From: Nautilus pompilius | Lineage: Eukaryota > Mollusca > Cephalopoda > Nautilida > Nautilidae | Direction: 5' to 3' | NCBI GenBank assembly: GCA_018389105.1 | Contig: JACATO010000311.1 | Span: 2,066,001-2,130,000 of the forward strand | Length of the DNA: 64,000 bases | In this document: positions 54,301-62,899 of the stretch, in pieces | How the letters are laid out: every line of letters begins with the position of its first letter | Position numbering within the stretch: the stretch's first letter is position 1 | Made by a program: the position numbers and the translations under genes | Notes under the pieces: generated by a model | Databases searched by the model: none | What the model saw: only the letters and a program-made list of their open reading frames with translations | Told to the model about the DNA's origin: nothing

Positions 54301-57300
54301 GTAGCAAGTAGATAATGTAACTAGGCAACACAAATTTCAAGAGGTCGCTTTTGCAGAGAAAGTGATGGAGTAAGTGATAATGTAGACCAGCATCCATATC
54401 TATAATATAGGCATAAATGATCATTAAATTACTTGTCAGTGTGTGTACAGGTTATTTAAATTTCTTTATGACTTGAGTAAATGTTAGGACTGAACAATTT
54501 TACCAGTTTTGGTCGAAGCTTTAGCTCTTTCATGCAGCTGAGGTACTAGGTGAAATGTTTAGCAACTGAAGCCAAATAGTTTTTTTTTTTAAAGCGAGAT
54601 AAAAAAGAAAAACAGTTATGGTTATAAACAGTTTTCCAAATTACTGGAGGTCCATAAGATGCATCTATCTAAAATTCTCCTAACCATAGTTGGTTAAATT
54701 AAGCTAAAAGAAATACGTATTTGTTTAGAATAAATTAAATAAGATATGAGTACAGTACTACTGTTTATTTAGATCAGTGAGAATAAAGCAGTTTTACATT
54801 TACTTTCAATTCCATTATTTTATAAAAAAAATTTCTGTGATACATTATCTTAAAAAATTTTTTTTTAAATTATGAAGCTAACATTTTTTTCTAAGTTTGC
54901 TACTCAACAAATAAAAGCAGCCAATGGTCCAGTAGTCAGACTATTGGACTGCCATAGCCAATTGCACCACACCACACACCCCCCCAAAAGCTTGCTCTTC
55001 ATCAAGCATGTGAATTTTCTCCATGCATTCCAGTTTCTTCTTACATCTAAAATTGAAGCATTCTGGTAGGAACTTTCACTGTGCTTCTGATCTGTAGTAA
55101 AATGTTCTGATATTACTTAAATGTAATGCATGTAGAATGGATGAAAAGCATGATTATTTGAACCCATTGCTGTTAGCATGATAAAAGTGTGGAATAGCAT
55201 GCATCATTTCTGTGAACTAAGTTTAGCAAAATAAATTCAAATCTATCTTTAAATTAAAAAAAAGAGAGAAAGAGATCAGTTTTTTGTGATTGATAAAGTT
55301 ATTTCCATGTTTGCAGCACCTTCACCAGTTAGCTTTTTTAAAGTAGTCTTGTAACTTTTATTCTGGAACATTGAATTGCCAAAATTTCTGCTGAGATTCA
55401 TTGTTGCCATTGAAAATATCAGCAAAGTGGAGAGTTAAAAAATTGGATAAGCATCTGTTTTGGTTTGATGATAGGGTTTCAGATGAAAAAGCAGTTACAG
55501 TTTTCACAGCTTTACTGAGAGTCCCCGTTCTCCCCTTGTGAAAATCTAGGCAGCTATCTTGACCAATTAAACATTAAGTGAGGGGATACTGTGTGTGTGT
55601 GTGCACTTTAAATATACACCATTACTTATGGATTTTACTACAAATTTGTGCAAATAACTCATAAGATTTATTTGGTTGGTGCCATTTTATTACAAACAAA
55701 CTGGTTTCTGTTATATGGTGCAGTGTAGCCCCATTGTTGTTTCAGTTGCAGGCCAAGTACTTCAGCATTAATTTTGAACCACTGCTTAAATAATTTCATG
55801 AGGTACATGGTTAAAGAGAAAACACCAGATACTGGGTTATGTTAAATGCCATAGCTGTGGTATATCCAGCACAATGATCTGAAGTTATTTTTGAGGATTG
55901 CCAGATATATATTCATATGAAAATTTTAATTTTTTATATATTTATCATTTTCTTTTTTTTAAACTTTAGCATTGCAAACGTTACAAAAATTACAAGAAGC
56001 CATTTCAAGACAACTCTCCATGAGCGCACAAAATAGTAAGTACAATACTAATGTTTTTAATCTGGAGATTAAGTCAAATACATGATGTTGCTTTGGTAAC
56101 CTCTTGTCAAGGGCATGTGAGGAGTAGAGCTTTTATAGCAAATTGATAAAATACACATACCCATGTTCTTAGAGAATATCTAGTTACATAAATACAAAAG
56201 TAATATTTTAACATTGATTTATTTTAGTACTTGAAATGTGGTCCAGTACAAATCTACCAGTTTTCAGACTCTTAATCCTACCTTTATTCTTTTTATGGTG
56301 GCTGGTCATGTTCATTTTCATATGAAACATTCTTTTCCATCAAATTCTGGCTTGTATTCCAAATTGGAAATTCCTCTTGGTAGGGGCTAATTAATATTAC
56401 TAATCATCTATAGGGCTGCACATTGTCTGAGGTTAGACAACTATTTAAGATGAGTCTGTCTGTCACTAGTACCTAACTCATCAGTAAACATTTCTGTTTA
56501 ACTGATGCTTGCTTTAAAGTATTTTTATTTTGATCTTGTTTCCCAAGTAATTAAGAGCAACATCCCACAACAGCTCTTAGGTATGCATTTTTTAAAATTA
56601 ATTAAGTCATTAATTCCATTTCAGCTAATCAGTCTTCTAGAATACCTGTACCGCAATCAGATACCTCACCTCAGCACTCTCTGAAATCTCCGACATTAAG
56701 CACAGACAGTTCCCAAAATCACCCGGTGAATTTACAAGCTGTTCCTGATGAAGAAAGGGATCGGCACAGTCTCCATTCAGAAAGAAGCGGCAGATCAGGG
56801 TAAGTTGCTTTGGAGGTGTAGTTCAGCTAGACTAGATAGGAACACTGCTTGGATGTCAGTTTTGAAAACCCTGGACGAGTCTGTCTTTTGTTGATCATTG
56901 GCTACACTTAACTGTTATGTGAACAACTTGAAATATACAGAATAATATGAAGAAATATTGGGAGGGGGATACACTGAATCACCAAAGTTATTACAAGGAA
57001 ATAAAGTTGAAAAAAAAAACTTGGCAATTTTTATTATGCTCATTTAAGATTAGTCAACCCCTACAGTATAATATTACCTTGGATTTTAAACTGTTGCTGC
57101 TGGTGTCACATACTTATGTTGTTTAGTGTTTTTTTTTTCTTTTTCCCTTCACAGAATAATTTTTAGTCATTAAATTCTTATCAGTAGCATACCTTTATCT
57201 GTTTGTGTGTGACAAGTGAATCAAGCAGATATCTGCCATTTTTACTTAATGTGTTTGCTGTTTCTTATTGTCCTTTGACATTTTGATAAAGTTTCACTGG

Positions 57301-60300
57301 TAATGTTGGATCTATTGATGGCACAGAATGTATTCTTCAACTGTGTAGACATCTTTTCTTAATTCATTTTATTGCACATGCAGATTCTTGCTTTGTTTGT
57401 ATTTATGTTTGGATGTTTTCTCTCTCTTTATAAGGAGTCCAACACCAAGTACAGCTAGCTCTAGAGATATTCCAGTTGGGCCTTTGTCTGCTATAGGAGT
57501 GAAAAAGGAAACATCAGTTAGCCTACCCCAGTCACTAAGTAACTATTGTAATGATAAACTAATTGGGCACGTTCAAGGTTGGCAAACAGATCATGCTGAG
57601 AGGCAGGTGAGTACCTACTGTCAAACTATACAGAGTAATGTGAAACAAGAAAAATTTACCAAATTTATCAACAATATCTTTTAACAATTAACTAAAAAAC
57701 AGTTCCTACTAGCTATGTAACCAGTATCTCAGATTCTACATGAGGATTCTATCTAATTAATTATTTGCATTTATTCTATGCTAAGCTCCAAAAATTTTTC
57801 AAATTTGGTAGCCATCAAAATTTTCTGGTCACCAGCTAAAACAAGGTCATATAGGCCACCACTTGCTTGCTCCTTGAAAATAGATGTAGTGTGAGTTATA
57901 ATATTGTGGTTTCTTGCTGTTTGAGATCATAAAACAAGAGTATATAGCTTTATTGAATCTTTTAGTTGTCTATTTGCCTGTTAATAGTCTGTACTGGTTT
58001 TAGTAGGACTCTCATGTTAACCTGGTCGTATTTTCCCATATTTTTGTGTCAATAATAGTTATCAGAAAAATAGTTACTGGCCAGATTTTTTAAAATCATC
58101 AATGGTAACCTGGCAACTATTTTTGGAGTTGTGGTTTATGTGCACAATATCCAAGCCTCCTTTGATGAATTTAGTTCTGTAATTGTTAGTATGAACTTCT
58201 AAGAAATGTGGAATTATTCTGGATTATATATCTGAGGGTACTACAGTAGTCACAAGTTGGAATCACTTACATGAAACAGTTGCATTTCAAAGATTTAAAA
58301 AATCAAACAAGTTTCAGAATGTATACATTAATTAGGTTTTTGCTGAAACCAAATGAAAATAGTACCAGGCTATTTTCAACTTCAACTATCTGGTTTGTGT
58401 GTGTGTAGATAGAAAGAACATTAATTAAGGAAAATGAAAAACCAATCATTCAGCAGAAAACCCTTAATTAGTTTATATTACAAAAACGTTCTTTTTAAAA
58501 AAAAAAAAACAGTTGCTTTTTGTAAATAAATTTCAGTTAAAATATTTTTGGTTTTATTTATTTTAGTTATTATTACTAATCGTTATTTTCCACAAAATAT
58601 ATTTTGAGAATACTCTTAGTGTGTGCCATTTTGATCATGATAACTCATGGCAAGAACATTAATGAAGTGCACAGAAAGGAATTTCTAGTAATATAAATTT
58701 ACCTGAAAAAGAATAAGGTTTTGTGCATTTTAGGAAGAAACATGCAGCTGAGTGAAACCACATATTTCATTTTCTCAACACAGAAGGTGATGATATCTTA
58801 GCTGCTGAATCTTTTCTTCAATAATGGCACTGAAAACTGGTCACATTGATGCAATTAAAATTTGTCAAAGGTGGTGGTTATATACATATTTCTCAGTTTA
58901 GATAATTTTTGTATTTTTTTTTCAAACAAGTTCTTATCATGATTGTGCAGTACCATTGAAAATTCAAGTAGCCATGCCTGAATATTGTCACACATGGTTT
59001 GGCATTTTTACAGATGTAGTAGCAGGGTCTTTCTAGTCTGGATCTAGCATCACTTGTGTTAAGATCCAGACACACTAGAAGTTTTGAATTGGTAACTGAT
59101 TCTCCATATTAATTTTAAAACTTGGTTACTTTACTTCATTGCTAAAAATTGTAGCTAAAAGGTTAAGGACTGACTTATACAGTTTCATTTAACTAATGGC
59201 TTCATAGTTTGAAAATAAAAGATTATGTAACTCATTAGTTCAAGATAAAATCAGCTTTATATTAAAAAAAAATTTCTTTTACTATTTTCCACATCACTGT
59301 TGTTCTTTTAAATGTTTCATTTTGTTTAATACTCTATGGATCATGAAATACGGTGTAAACTCATTTCTAATTTTGTGATTTCTTTGTTTCAACATTACAA
59401 TAACTGAAACTATACAATTTTAAATGAAAGGGGGGATCCAGAAGCATTTTTTTTTTTAGGTTAATTTTTTCCTTGCTAGAAATGTTTCTCTCTCTCTCTC
59501 TTTAAAAAATTAAAATAAAACCTGTCATCAGCATAGTATTGCTAAAGCAAATAAACTAATCAGATTAGCCATTCAGGTTCTGAGAATATTGACCATAAAT
59601 GTTGCTACATAATATTGTTGTAAGATATTAAAAACTTTTCTTTCTTTCTTTCCTTTTTTCAGGCAAATAGATACTGGGAGGAAGGACTGACGATAGGAAG
59701 TTTAGACTGTAGTCAAGTATCAGTAGATCTGAAGCGAGCTAGATCGTTAGTTAGGATTGCAGAAATTCAATCTACTTTACATGAACAAAGGTATAGTAGT
59801 ATTTTGTTTTCAAGATCTGCCATGATTTTATATGGTTTCTTGTTTTTATATCACAAACTCTCACATGTGAGTACTTTTGCATACCACATTGATGAGCATA
59901 GCATGTGAATAAATTTATTAAAAGAAACATTTTGCTACATGCTAGAAGTTTCATAGCCATAAAATTTAGAAATTCTTCACACAACCTGACTTGTGGCCTG
60001 CTTATCATTTGTAATTTTATTCTCTATTTTTAAGCAACTCAAAATAGAGCTTCAACTTTAGTCTGTGTTGTAGACTAATCAACTAGTTTCCCCCCTTTTT
60101 ATTATTATTTTTTTACTGTCTGCCCACAGCAAAGCAGATAATGGGATGGTTAGGTCCAGTTTGTCAATAAGATTGAATGATTTCAAGCAAGCAAGCAACA
60201 TTAAGCCAACTAAATTAAAAGTCATTATTTAGTTTGATGCCAGTTCCTAATTGTAACCATGCCTGTCATCTTGTCTGACTTTGAAAAGACAACAACTCTA

Positions 60301-61163
60301 AAACATAGAAATACTTAGTTTTTTAAGTTGCTTTTAAAGACTTCTGCACAAATATCTCCATAGTTACAATCTGCAATTATGGTAATTAAGTGTAAGATGT
60401 TTTGACTTAGGGTTATATGAAACACATTTTTTAAAGAGCTTTGTGGAAACACCTTATTTTGTTAGGCCTTAAGGAAACGTTAGAGGCAATAAAATAATTA
60501 TAATTTATTGTGATAATAGTAGTAAAGCAGCAGCTCTGTGGCATAGATCCCTGTACATAAGTTAGTTTTATTTTGCAAGCTTAAACGTTCAAGTTAAAAA
60601 TAGCCTGAAATACTATTGTCACATCAGATCGTTCTAATGGAAATTTGTGCCAAATGGCAGAATAGGTTCCAACTCACACTACTTTGAGTAGAGTTGAACA
60701 TGCTTTAAACTGTTTTGGGATTGATGAACATTTGTAAGTGTGATTAGTTTAAATGAATGTGTTCAAGCAGCTATCAGTATCATCCAAATCAAAGTTGGCC
60801 TAAAGAAAACATTTTTACAGATACCTATACAAGCAGAAATAAACATTGTCTACTGAAAAACATTCAAATTCATACCTATTTTACTTTGGGAGAAAATATT
60901 AATATTTTGACATTTTATTCTCATTTTCCTAAAAAACTTATGTAAGTCTGGAGTTAACTTGTGTGGTAAAACCAAATTAAGGTAAACAATGCTCTACCAG
61001 GTCAAAATGTCTAATTGGTTCTATACTGAATATTTTAATTAGGTTCTTTCAAAATTTTTAATCAAATTTTATTTTTCATTCCAGGATTTTATCTTTAGCA
61101 CAACAGATAAGAGAACTAGAGTCCATGAAATCTTACCCATCATCATACATGTCATCAGATTAA
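36237..61163 (+). CDS. WAC: WAC adaptor protein, 10 exons, 5' end missing
   Basis: The coding parts are 36237-36394, 44513-44640, 47813-47889, 49305-49643, 50173-50439, 55970-56035, 56625-56799, 57435-57606, 59663-59790 and 61085-61163. All introns are GT-AG and phases agree at every junction, giving 528 codons then TAA. What is seen: a basic, Asn/His/Ser-rich N-terminal part (1-52), a WW domain (about 62-92), a low-complexity Ser/Thr/Pro/Gln linker, and a C-terminal block with [13 protein letters not shown] and a predicted coiled coil (about 475-520). The WW sequence [17 protein letters not shown] and the C-terminal block match WAC of vertebrates. Known family role: a nuclear adaptor binding RNA polymerase II through WW and RNF20/40 through the coiled coil, promoting H2B monoubiquitination. 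Human WAC is about 650 residues, so the start and part of the linker are missing or shorter here. No start codon is assigned, because the first exon(s) lie upstream. Confidence 0.95.
36690..37500 (-). mobile_element. Tc1-like remnant in WAC intron (-)
   Basis: Minus-strand pieces around 37127-37324 read as a decayed VKxGGGS...-to-QQDNDPKHT segment ([17 protein letters not shown] then NLTPNT). A broken SPDLNPIE-like region lies near 37035-37075 and helical C-terminal words follow near 36900-37000. All frames are interrupted. The assignment is by order of weak motifs. Confidence 0.5.
38230..38950 (-). mobile_element. Tc1-like remnant in WAC intron (-)
   Basis: The minus strand around 38270-38390 reads [17 protein letters not shown] followed by [16 protein letters not shown]. 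This is the conserved C-terminal tail of Tc1 transposases (ELW..i.eeWnkI...c..Lv.smprRiqaVikakGg). The catalytic part upstream (38420-38760) is badly decayed. The N-terminal helix-turn-helix may lie near 38870-38950. Confidence 0.75.
39390..40565 (-). mobile_element. Tc1-like transposon remnant (-), sister of 1-1205
   Basis: The minus strand at 39720-39905 reads [15 protein letters not shown]...[20 protein letters not shown], the KHGGGsvMVWGCFs block of Tc1. Further down, a broken SPDLN-like region lies near 39575-39600. At the other end (40400-40200) an N-terminal frame with [18 protein letters not shown]-type helix-turn-helix words begins. The right end carries AACAAAGTGTTGAAAA near 40550. 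Reversed, its 5' half aligns with positions 1-420, marking the same family. Confidence 0.78.
40566..42340. other. WAC intron, nothing recognised
   Basis: AT-rich intron with poly-T (41469-41486) and a short AT microsatellite (41715-41735). Confidence 0.5.
42350..42800 (+). mobile_element. Non-LTR retrotransposon reverse transcriptase fragment
   Basis: Decayed + strand frames follow the end of a LINE-type reverse transcriptase. [11 protein letters not shown] (near 42370) resembles [20 protein letters not shown] (near 42437) resembles FADDTKIYR, and [20 protein letters not shown] (near 42688-42745) resembles LVRPhLEYavqfWsPy.kkd. The catalytic FADD is damaged and frames are broken. It is too short to place in a clade with certainty; CR1/jockey-like or RTE-like are possible. 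Confidence 0.7.
43400..44080 (-). mobile_element. Tc1-like remnant in WAC intron (-)
   Basis: On the minus strand [11 protein letters not shown] (43915-43947) is followed by [21 protein letters not shown] (about 43795-43870) and decayed DDE and C-terminal blocks down to about 43420. The order and motifs match Tc1 transposases. The DESKF block is close to that of the 9036-10070 copy, suggesting one family. Confidence 0.8.
44513..44640 (+). CDS. WAC: WAC exon with the WW domain (residues 53-95)
   Basis: The acceptor is tgtattttag and the donor is GACAT|gtaagt. The exon begins in phase 0 and leaves two bases of the Ile95 codon. It encodes an entire WW domain: first Trp64, the aromatic strand Tyr75-77, second Trp86 and Pro89 (SQWERPREW). 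In the family this domain binds proline-rich peptides and the RNA polymerase II C-terminal repeat. The domain is nearly identical to vertebrate WAC and is the strongest single piece of evidence for the gene. The 8.1-kb intron before it (36395-44512) is full of Tc1 remnants. Confidence 0.97.
44641..47812. other. WAC intron, no recognised element
   Basis: The intron is AT-rich. I could not assign any repeat or RNA here. Two copies of CCAGTTCCATTAC (near 46580 and 46700) are the only short direct repeat I noticed. Confidence 0.5.
47813..47889 (+). CDS. WAC: WAC short exon after the WW domain (95-121)
   Basis: A 77-base exon with acceptor tttatttcag and donor AAAT|gtaagt. It completes Ile95, encodes 25 codons ([14 protein letters not shown] then a His/Arg-rich end) and supplies the first base of Ser121. 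The sequence has no recognisable domain. It replaces the Glu/Arg/Lys-rich helix that follows WW in vertebrate WAC. The call rests on splice sites, phase and position. Confidence 0.8.
48280..49170 (-). mobile_element. Tc1-like remnant in WAC intron (-)
   Basis: The minus strand at about 48630-48670 reads [12 protein letters not shown], the first-Asp block of Tc1 transposases. Downstream a decayed MPWPAL.L-type region occurs near 48360-48410. Upstream (48740-49120) lie broken helix-turn-helix words. The DESQF variant suggests a different Tc1 subfamily from the DESKF copies. Confidence 0.72.
49305..49643 (+). CDS. WAC: WAC exon, charged linker (residues 121-234)
   Basis: The acceptor is acattttcag and the donor is GATG|gtgagt. 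The reading frame has 112 full codons and no stop. The product is hydrophilic: it starts [13 protein letters not shown], contains [18 protein letters not shown] and a basic [20 protein letters not shown] tail. No known fold is visible. A second open frame of similar length overlaps it on the same strand, but it does not join in phase with neighbouring exons. Confidence 0.9.
50173..50439 (+). CDS. WAC: WAC exon, Ser/Thr-rich linker (residues 234-323)
   Basis: The acceptor is tatactttcag and the donor is AAAAAG|gtaatt. It encodes 88 full codons of low-complexity Ser/Thr/Pro/Asn sequence (for example [17 protein letters not shown]) followed by [19 protein letters not shown]. The last part resembles the LPQLL-type segment in the middle of vertebrate WAC. 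The preceding intron (49644-50172) is only 529 bases, the shortest in the gene. Confidence 0.9.
52268..52503. mobile_element. 236-bp TA-flanked MITE
   Basis: Flanked by TA (52266-52267, 52504-52505). The ends share an inverted GAGTCAAAAGTAGCGCC, within outer ends CAGGGT and CCGGAT. The inside is AT-rich and codes for nothing. The GAGTCAAAA ends are typical of mariner-type elements, so a mariner relative is the likely driver. The ends differ from those of the 10369-11708 mariner. Confidence 0.92.
52660..53480 (-). mobile_element. Tc1-like remnant in WAC intron (-)
   Basis: Minus-strand words QNFNINST and [18 protein letters not shown] (about 53150-53225) match the second helix-turn-helix and its linker (lhe.GLyaRrp.v..pLt.rH). 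[11 protein letters not shown] and later TKIMFQE follow toward 52990. The catalytic region lies further down to about 52670 and is heavily broken. Confidence 0.72.
53900..54245 (-). mobile_element. piggyBac transposase fragment (-)
   Basis: Minus-strand frames give [29 protein letters not shown], then [14 protein letters not shown] (54000-54040) and, in another frame, RFKKLNQY with a following LQDKSA (53930-53965). This is the N-terminal to pre-catalytic order of piggyBac proteins, split by frameshifts. It covers the same protein region as the + strand fragment at 15480-15895. Confidence 0.78.
54905..55080 (+). repeat. Possible tRNA-head SINE fragment
   Basis: TGGTCCAGTAGTCAGAC then TATTGGACTGCCATAGCC resembles the box A half of a tRNA-derived SINE head. 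A clear box B is missing, and the body is short with a poly-C interruption. Confidence 0.35.
55970..56035 (+). CDS. WAC: WAC 66-base micro-exon (residues 323-345)
   Basis: The acceptor is aactttag and the donor is AATA|gtaagt. Its 22 codon-equivalents spell a short amphipathic helix, [20 protein letters not shown], in phase with both neighbours. Because the length is a multiple of three, skipping it would leave the frame intact, so it may be alternatively spliced. It sits after a 5.5-kb intron with several transposon fragments. Confidence 0.85.
56625..56799 (+). CDS. WAC: WAC exon, Ser/Pro/His linker (residues 345-403)
   Basis: The acceptor is tccatttcag and the donor is TCAGG|gtaagt. It encodes [18 protein letters not shown] and further Ser/Pro/Gln sequence, ending in a charged stretch [18 protein letters not shown]. 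It is disordered by composition, as in the same region of other WAC proteins. Phase agrees on both sides. Confidence 0.88.
57435..57606 (+). CDS. WAC: WAC exon opening the conserved C-terminal block
   Basis: The acceptor is ctttataag and the donor is AGGCAG|gtgagt. Residues 403-460. After a Ser/Pro segment, the exon ends with [16 protein letters not shown]. This aligns closely with the LIKHVQGWPADHAEKQ block of vertebrate WAC and makes the identity secure. It ends exactly on a codon boundary. Confidence 0.95.
57607..59662. other. WAC intron, nothing recognised
   Basis: AT-rich with a poly-A run (58497-58510) and a CT run (59490-59501) before the acceptor of the C-terminal exon. Confidence 0.5.
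59663..59790 (+). CDS. WAC: WAC exon, C-terminal helical block (461-503)
   Basis: The acceptor is ttttttcag. The donor is CAAAG|gtatag, which departs from the GTRAGT consensus used by most of the other exons. The sequence [20 protein letters not shown], followed by [21 protein letters not shown], matches the conserved C-terminal WAC block that begins the coiled coil. If the weak donor is not used, the frame runs 38 more codons into the intron to TGA at 59906-59908. Confidence 0.95.
59791..61084 (+). other. WAC last intron with early in-frame stop and AATAAA
   Basis: The weak donor gtatag starts this intron. In-frame reading from the exon runs 38 codons to TGA at 59906-59908, which overlaps AATAAA at 59908-59913. 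The remainder shows no recognised element. Confidence 0.55.
61085..61163 (+). CDS. WAC: WAC terminal exon, coiled coil and stop
   Basis: The acceptor is tcattccag. Residues 503-528: [15 protein letters not shown] continues the heptad pattern that in the family binds RNF20/40. A short Ser/Tyr tail (YPSSYMSSD) and TAA at 61161-61163 follow. The vertebrate protein has the same layout with a different short tail. Confidence 0.94.
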
Positions 61164-62210
61164 CAGAAAGGAACCAGAATTATTTGGTCATTCATCATTT
61201 TTTTTTGTCCTGCATTTCATCAATATTCAGTTTGTTTTTTTTTTCCCTCATTTAATCAAAATGACATTGTGGCTTTTATATGTTGGATAAAACTCTTCTC
61301 TAATTACCAGATTTGAAGTACCAAAAAAAAAAGATCAGTGTGTCTGAAATCAGCTTATTTTGTGTACCACTTTGGCAGAGTTGTTTTTTCTTTTCTTTTT
61401 CCCCCCTCAGGATATGTATTTTATAGAAATTGCACCATTTGTGAATGAATTATGTTCAGATGAAATTAAACTTCCTCTTGAGTGTCAGCAGCCTCAGCAC
61501 CAACTCTTGACACACTGATAACAAATAACTTGTAATAGGGCAGAAAAATAGAAACTGGTTCACATTCATAGCAAAATACAAATTGCTTAAATGTATTAGA
61601 CAACAGTAATAGTTGACAAAATCTGTTTTGATAGGAGAAACACTTCAACTGGCTGTACTTGCAGTTAGAGCAAAGTCTGTTACAACTCCAAAAATCAGCT
61701 TTTATGAGGGGCCATTCAGTGACAGTTAAAAAGGTCTAAACTTTTCTTGTTACCAAAACCAGCAGTTATCTTGTTTTGTTTTTTTCTTAAATACAAAAAA
61801 TAAAAACTTTCATTTATCTATAGAGGTTACAATTCGAAAATTGTATGAGAAAGATTACGAGCTTTGTCTATACTCACAAACTAACCCCAGACGGCTAAAA
61901 TGTACAGTGCTCATGTTGTCAAGAAAGCTATGTTCATAAAAGATGAGGGGATCAGGGTTGTGAGAATAACAGTTCAATTATAGACACAGTTACAGATGGT
62001 AATTGTTTGAGGATTTTGTTTTGTATTTTTAGATAACAGTATACCTACATAAAATGACTTTGTTGTTAATTAATAATAATTTTTTTTAGTGCTGCTTGAA
62101 ATTCTCATATTTGTAACCTTTATACGTCTTTCTGAAATAAAACTCTTAATTTAAACAGTGATGTTCAGTTGTATAAAAATAAACTTTCATAATAAAACTT
62201 CACCAAAGCC
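61164..62210 (+). other. WAC: WAC 3' untranslated region (approximate end)
   Basis: This is AT-rich sequence after the WAC stop codon, with no supported coding on the + strand. The end is set by a cluster of three AATAAA signals at 62136, 62178 and 62191. A longer form could run to the AATAAA at 62884 or 63049. Confidence 0.65.
62136..62196 (+). terminator. Cluster of three poly(A) signals for WAC
   Basis: AATAAA occurs at 62136-62141, 62178-62183 and 62191-62196, about 1 kb after the stop codon. This is the most likely cleavage region. AT-rich DNA makes chance hexamers common, so the exact site is not fixed by sequence alone. Confidence 0.55.
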
Positions 62211-62353
62211 ATGCTTAACTCTGAACTGCCTAATTGCACTGCATTGGCAATTTCTACTTTCCTGAGTGTGTATGTATGTAATTTTTGTTTTTTTAATTCT
62301 AAGCATTTATTATCTATCTTCTGAAACACTTTCATCTAGAATTGAATACTATT

Positions 62354-62548
62354 CTACGTAATCTTGGGCTCTGTGTAGTAGTGGTGATTTTGTCCAATTC
62401 GTTCTCGTACTTTAAATTCTGTTTCTGTTTTGGTATCGCTGAGGGCTGCTGCATTGCTTATTCCAAATGTTAATTCTGTCATGGAGACATCTTTGGGATT
62501 GTATATATAATGATGATGATGAGTGCCACAGGTATCTGTGGCACTCAT
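62354..62548 (-). CDS. Unidentified small protein or terminal exon
   Basis: This minus-strand frame of 64 codons has balanced composition and higher GC than its flanks: MSATDTCGTHHHHYIYNPKD, then TELTFGISNAAALSDTKTE, then KVRERIGQNHHYYTEPKIT and TAG. It looks like real coding sequence. Upstream (higher coordinates) the frame stays open only to a TGA about 25 bases before the ATG. A strong pyrimidine tract and acceptor (TGTACTGTTAG) lies just beyond, so it could be a 5'-UTR-bearing exon with ATG start, or a terminal exon using a closer acceptor. I recognise no family. It lies tail-to-tail with WAC and would overlap a long WAC 3' UTR. Confidence 0.4.
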   Translation of the reverse strand: MSATDTCGTHHHHYIYNPKDVSMTELTFGISNAAALSDTKTETEFKVRERIGQNHHYYTEPKIT

Positions 62549-62549
62549 C
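62518..62549. repeat. Perfect 14-bp inverted repeat, 4-base loop
   Basis: The arms GATGAGTGCCACAG and CTGTGGCACTCATC pair without mismatch around GTAT. The hairpin would form in RNA from either strand. It is 0.3 kb past the likeliest WAC poly(A) cluster, and it covers the start of the minus-strand frame. Confidence 0.9.
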
Positions 62550-62883
62550 TCCTTTGTAAGATAAGCATTTCATTATACTAACAGTACAAATGAGGAGGAG
62601 GAGAAGAAAAAAAAGCAGAAGTTGATGTAAGTGAACTATTGTACTGAGCATTTGTAAGCTGCTTTGTCAAACTTATCGAGCTGTTGTTGAATTCACACTC
62701 ATTCATTGCAGGCACTCTTTAAAGAACTTCAATATGTAAAAATTATTTTGAAAATATGAATCAAAGCAGTTCTCTCTCCTTATCAACAGCTTACAAGTGC
62801 ACTAAATTACGTATCACTCCGCGGTAAGTAAGTGGGAGTGCATGTAGCTAGCATGTTTAACTTGTATATGTTAGACTGGTTTC

Positions 62884-62889
62884 AATAAA
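62884..62889 (+). terminator. Possible distal poly(A) signal for WAC
   Basis: This is an AATAAA in a TTCAATAAAACC context. Use of this site would extend the 3' UTR to about 1.75 kb and include the 62518-62549 hairpin. It is a chance-prone motif in this base composition. Confidence 0.3.
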
Positions 62890-62899
62890 ACCTGTAATG

